A stretch of 64,000 bases of DNA from Oceanobacillus arenosus (lineage in GTDB: Bacteria; Bacillota; Bacilli; Bacillales; Amphibacillaceae). Below, piece by piece: positions 61,096 to 64,000 of this stretch. The position numbers and the translations under genes were made by a program. The stretch is from contig NZ_PIOC01000021.1 of assembly GCF_003369575.1 (NCBI RefSeq), positions 1 to 64,000 of the forward strand, written 5' to 3'. The notes under the pieces are model-generated. The model saw only the letters and a program-made list of their open reading frames with translations. It did no database searches and was not told the origin of the DNA. Position 1 is the first letter of the stretch; every line of letters begins with the position of its first letter.

Positions 61096-61794
61096 ATGAT
61101 TGGATGTTTAGTTATTCATGGATTTACTGGTGGACCATACGAAGTAGACCCATTGGCAAAATATTTGAAGGAAAATACGGATTGGCATATTGAAGTACCA
61201 ACATTGCCGGGACATGGGATGGAGCTTCATCTGGAAAATGCATCCTATAAAGATTGGATCACTACGGCAGAAAACCAACTCAAAAAAATGAAACGGGATT
61301 TTGATGAAATATACTTAATTGGCTTTTCAATGGGAGGAATGATTGCCGCCTATTTAGCCGCGAAATATAACATCGATAAGCTTGTCTTATTAGCCGCCTC
61401 AGGTAAATATTTAAACTTTAAACAAATTGCTTTAGATCTTGGTGATGTCATTGGTGACGGGATTAGAGGCACATTAGGTGAAAATAAATTATACCTCCAT
61501 TATAAAAGGAAGCTAGGCGCACGAGCAATTCCGATCCGGGCGAATATTGAATTTATGAGGCTTGTGAAATTTACTCGGCGTTATTTAAAAGAAGTTCATT
61601 CACCAGTACTGATTGCACAAGGACATCAAGATGGGATTGTACCATATAAAACAGCTTATTACTTGGAAAAGGAAATTCACTCGGAGAAGAAAGAGGTCGT
61701 TTTCTTTGACCGTTCACGGCATCTCATTTGTCTAGGAGATGATAAAGATACATTGAATACAATGGTTTATGACTTTTTAACAAGGACAAATTAA
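61096..61794 (+). CDS. Carboxylesterase (Est30-like alpha/beta hydrolase)
   Basis: 232 aa. Motifs: LVIHGFTGGPYEVDPLAKYL (oxyanion), nucleophile elbow GFSMGG (S at about 93), aspartate in GHQDGIVPY (about 178) and histidine in RSRHLICLG (about 206). The pattern is that of the small carboxylesterases of Bacillus/Geobacillus. Physiological substrate not known. A strong terminator follows. Confidence 0.88.
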   Translation: MIGCLVIHGFTGGPYEVDPLAKYLKENTDWHIEVPTLPGHGMELHLENASYKDWITTAENQLKKMKRDFDEIYLIGFSMGGMIAAYLAAKYNIDKLVLLAASGKYLNFKQIALDLGDVIGDGIRGTLGENKLYLHYKRKLGARAIPIRANIEFMRLVKFTRRYLKEVHSPVLIAQGHQDGIVPYKTAYYLEKEIHSEKKEVVFFDRSRHLICLGDDKDTLNTMVYDFLTRTN

Positions 61795-61828
61795 AAGTCT
61801 GCTCCATAAATGGAAGCAGACTTTTTGA
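61792..61828 (+). terminator. Terminator after the carboxylesterase gene
   Basis: AAAGTCTGCT / AGCAGACTTT with loop CCATAAATGGA, followed by T and starting at the stop codon. Confidence 0.85.
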
Positions 61829-61831
61829 ACG

Positions 61832-61893
61832 TTTATCCCGTAAATGTCCGATTCTGTTCAACTAACTATCACTGATTGAAGTTTCACTTTATC
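61832..61893 (+). repeat. Short repeat D, diverged copy overlapping the degV stop
   Basis: Starts TTTATCCCG and ends TGATTGAAGTTTCACTTTAT as at 34007; the middle is diverged. Its right end covers the stop codon of the degV-like gene at 61889. Confidence 0.5.
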
Positions 61894-62746
61894 TATCTTT
61901 AAAAAAGGCGATTACTAATGCGCCTTCCCCACCATAAGTGGAGATTAATGGTCCCGTTTCTGTTAAGAGGGCATCTTTAAATGCATATTTACTACGAATG
62001 TCTGCAAGCACTTTTTTTGCCCGATGCTCATCATTGCAATGGGTCATTGCGATTACTTTATCTTCGACGTTTTTCGTATATTCGCCAATCTGTTCGATAA
62101 ATCGCCGAATGGATTTTTTATCGCCGCGAACTTTCTCTGTAACCTCAATTGTACCTTCAGCACTACCGCGCATCAACAGTTTGATATTCAAGGTTTTGGC
62201 AATTTTCCCCTTTACTTTATCTAAGCGACCACCAAGTACAAGATTATCGAGGGTTTTCAAAACAAACAAGGTTGTAATATGCTCGGCACATTCTTTCATA
62301 TGGTTTATGAGTTGCTCAAATGTGTAGCCCGCATCTATTTTATCCTTCGCTTCTTGTAGTAATAGTGTAATCCCGCTTGATGCTGTTTTCGTGTTGATTA
62401 CTTCGATTTTGCGATTCGGTTCCTCCTCAAGTATCAAGTTTTTTCCTGCAACCGCATTGTCATATGTGCTGCTTAATCCTTTGGAAATACTTAGCATTAG
62501 GATTGGTACATTTGGGTCAATTTTTTTATATTCTGCATAGAAGTCACTTGGACTAGGAGCAGCAGAACGCGGCACTTCCTTTAGCTCTTTTACTTTTTGG
62601 TAAAAACCTTCTAAGTCTAATGTGACACCGCTTTTATATTCACCATCACTGAAATTTAAATATAATGGAATCACTTTTATATCAATTGCATCTCTTAATT
62701 GTTTTGGAATATCGGCACCACTATCCGTCATTAATTGAATACTCAT
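61889..62746 (-). CDS. DegV family fatty-acid-binding protein
   Basis: 285 aa. The DegV start LMTDSGADIPKQL, PRSAAPSPSDFYAEY, LMLSISKGLSSTYDNAVAG (lipid carboxyl-binding) and the C-terminal GPLISTYGGEGALVIAF are characteristic. Members such as FakB present fatty acid to the FakA kinase for phospholipid synthesis; no fakA is near. The final residues FFKDR and the stop are encoded at the edge of a short repeat. Confidence 0.88.
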   Translation of the reverse strand: MSIQLMTDSGADIPKQLRDAIDIKVIPLYLNFSDGEYKSGVTLDLEGFYQKVKELKEVPRSAAPSPSDFYAEYKKIDPNVPILMLSISKGLSSTYDNAVAGKNLILEEEPNRKIEVINTKTASSGITLLLQEAKDKIDAGYTFEQLINHMKECAEHITTLFVLKTLDNLVLGGRLDKVKGKIAKTLNIKLLMRGSAEGTIEVTEKVRGDKKSIRRFIEQIGEYTKNVEDKVIAMTHCNDEHRAKKVLADIRSKYAFKDALLTETGPLISTYGGEGALVIAFFKDR

Positions 62747-62854
62747 GGAAACACCTACTTTATTATTAATGTTACTAGTATATCAGCTAAAAGGGCAGGA
62801 CAGTATGATTATCTCGCTTTTCTATGTCGAATATATGAATTATCGAACCTGAGA

Positions 62855-63766
62855 CTATTTTCTTTCCTTTCGTGATATGGTTACCTTTGGCTTCCTTGTT
62901 GTACTGACAATTAGTAAGACTAAACCAAATAGTATAATCGCCCCACCTAAAACCTGGTACCAAGAAACGAATTCCTTCAATATAAGCGAAGCTAGTAACG
63001 TTGCGCCAATAGGCTGAAAAATGGAAGCAAAGGAAATGGTGGAACTGTTTATCCACTTTGCTGCCCAATGAAATAAGAAACGCCCTAGGAAAGTCGGAAT
63101 AATCGCCAATGCAATAAATATCCACCAATAGTGAGATGGAAAATTGACGAAAGAATGCTGTTGCACGATATTATAGAAAAATAACACGATGGCACCAACT
63201 GAAAAGACAATAAACATATAGCTGATGTTGGATACGCGTCTTCTGATTGGCTGTCCCAATAGTTGAAAAGCGGCCAATGTAATTGCTGCTAGAATTGCGA
63301 GAATATCTCCAAAGATCACCAATTCGCCTAAAAGAAAATCTCCTCGGAATAGAATGCAACTCCCGAAAAGTATAATAATAGCGCTAATGATTGCGCCAGA
63401 TGATAATTTCTCTTGGCGAAAGAAATAGGATAGCAGTAATGTAAAGATAGGGTGTAGCGTTAGTATTAATACAGAACTTGAAACAGATGTAAATTGTAAC
63501 GATTCCATCAAAAGAATTAAATGCATTGCCAGCACAATTCCAGCGCCAATCGAGAAAAGCCAATTTTTCGCTGTAATCGTTTTAAATTCCTGTCTGTACT
63601 TTGTTAAGAAAGATGGAGCCATCATTAAAATGGTAATCAAGAGTACATAATTTGCACTAATTGCAGCGGGGGCACCGCTTACTAACTTGACGAATATTGC
63701 TGTTGTTGAAATCGAGATAACACCAATAATAACAGCTATATATGGGTTAAATGGAGGAATACGCAT
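62855..63766 (-). CDS. DMT superfamily (EamA) transporter
   Basis: 303 aa, ten hydrophobic spans in two EamA repeats (about 5-135 and 150-295). Pattern FVKLVSGAPAAISANYVLL in the first repeat and WINSSTISFASIFQPIGATLLA in the second. C-terminus is basic (RKPKVTISRKERK). Metabolite or drug export is usual; substrate cannot be told. Last gene before the window edge on this strand. Confidence 0.85.
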   Translation of the reverse strand: MRIPPFNPYIAVIIGVISISTTAIFVKLVSGAPAAISANYVLLITILMMAPSFLTKYRQEFKTITAKNWLFSIGAGIVLAMHLILLMESLQFTSVSSSVLILTLHPIFTLLLSYFFRQEKLSSGAIISAIIILFGSCILFRGDFLLGELVIFGDILAILAAITLAAFQLLGQPIRRRVSNISYMFIVFSVGAIVLFFYNIVQQHSFVNFPSHYWWIFIALAIIPTFLGRFLFHWAAKWINSSTISFASIFQPIGATLLASLILKEFVSWYQVLGGAIILFGLVLLIVSTTRKPKVTISRKERK

Positions 63767-63904
63767 CGATTATTAACTTCCCTTTCACGATAGAAGTAAT
63801 TCAAACATGTATTATTTTAACATAATGCAGAAAAAAATAACATTAATCCGACAAGAAGTAGCTATCATTACTTCAATTATGCTATACTTAATCTAGCATT
63901 AGTT

Positions 63905-63945
63905 TTGAGGCCTCTTACCAAAAATGGTGAAGCCTTTTTTGTACT
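63905..63945 (+). terminator. Possible terminator near the right edge
   Basis: GAGGCCTCTTACCA / TGGTGAAGCCTTTTTT, a stem with a mismatch and a T-run. The gene it would end, if any, is not identified; the rest of 63767-64000 shows no gene. Confidence 0.45.
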
Positions 63946-64000
63946 TTACAATTAAACGTAAATATATGATACGAGTTATATATTATATTCTTAAACAAGT

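Overview
This 64 kb, AT-rich window is chromosomal DNA from a Gram-positive, low-GC, spore-forming Bacillaceae, most likely a halotolerant Oceanobacillus/Virgibacillus-type organism. The basis is the hisZGDBHAFI gene order, a T-box before a tRNA synthetase gene, strong purine-rich ribosome binding sites with many TTG/GTG starts, an htrB-cssRS locus, a YteA/DksA-type protein and a YppG-type spore protein. No rRNA, tRNA, prophage, CRISPR or defence gene cluster was found. The species is an inference.

Layout. 0.1-6.6 kb: complete histidine operon on the minus strand with a clear promoter, and the histidinol-phosphatase gene divergent from it. 7.8-8.8 kb: a decayed tnpB-only insertion sequence. 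8.8-14.4 kb: small membrane proteins, a secreted lipase-like hydrolase, MurB, a Gfo/Idh/MocA oxidoreductase, an MhqO-type dioxygenase and a CwlK-type endopeptidase. 14.9-21.0 kb: a nickel/peptide-type ABC importer whose two ATPases are fused in one chain, then a PlsY paralogue and a DUF456 protein. 21.4-28.0 kb: pyridoxine kinase, nicotinamidase, an MFS pump with its regulator and operator, an ABC-2 exporter and a PadR/HAAS pair. 28.1-33.5 kb: T-box-controlled short-form prolyl-tRNA synthetase, then an M20 peptidase with an amino-acid ABC importer. 33.5-39.3 kb: stress and housekeeping genes (glutathione peroxidase, TrhO, cold-shock protein, a hydroxyisobutyrate dehydrogenase-like enzyme, ElaA, YteA). 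39.4-43.0 kb: the secretion-stress locus htrB | cssRS. 43.1-50.3 kb: TypA and the trehalose operon treP-treA-treR. 50.3-64 kb: DUF1232, an amidinotransferase-like hydrolase, an ABC-2 exporter, CapA, a PadR/DUF1129 pair, thioredoxin- and glutaredoxin-like proteins, YunD, a carboxylesterase, DegV and a DMT transporter.

Regulation that can be read directly: three TrpR-like direct repeats at the his start site; perfect or near-perfect palindromes before the MFS regulator and before both padR genes; a CCU (proline) specifier in the proS T-box; paired TreR boxes and a cre-like site at treP; and 10-bp phased repeats between htrB and cssR.

The most notable unexplained structure is a family of ~300 bp intergenic elements present four times (11.1, 21.0, 37.7 and 51.7 kb). 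Each has terminal inverted repeats and a ~104-nt GC-rich core that folds into a long hairpin. Comparing the four copies shows several compensatory base-pair changes in that hairpin, which indicates selection on, or recent amplification of, a folded RNA or single-stranded DNA rather than a protein. Three other short repeat families are also scattered between genes. Apart from these repeats the window is ordinary core and metabolic chromosome.
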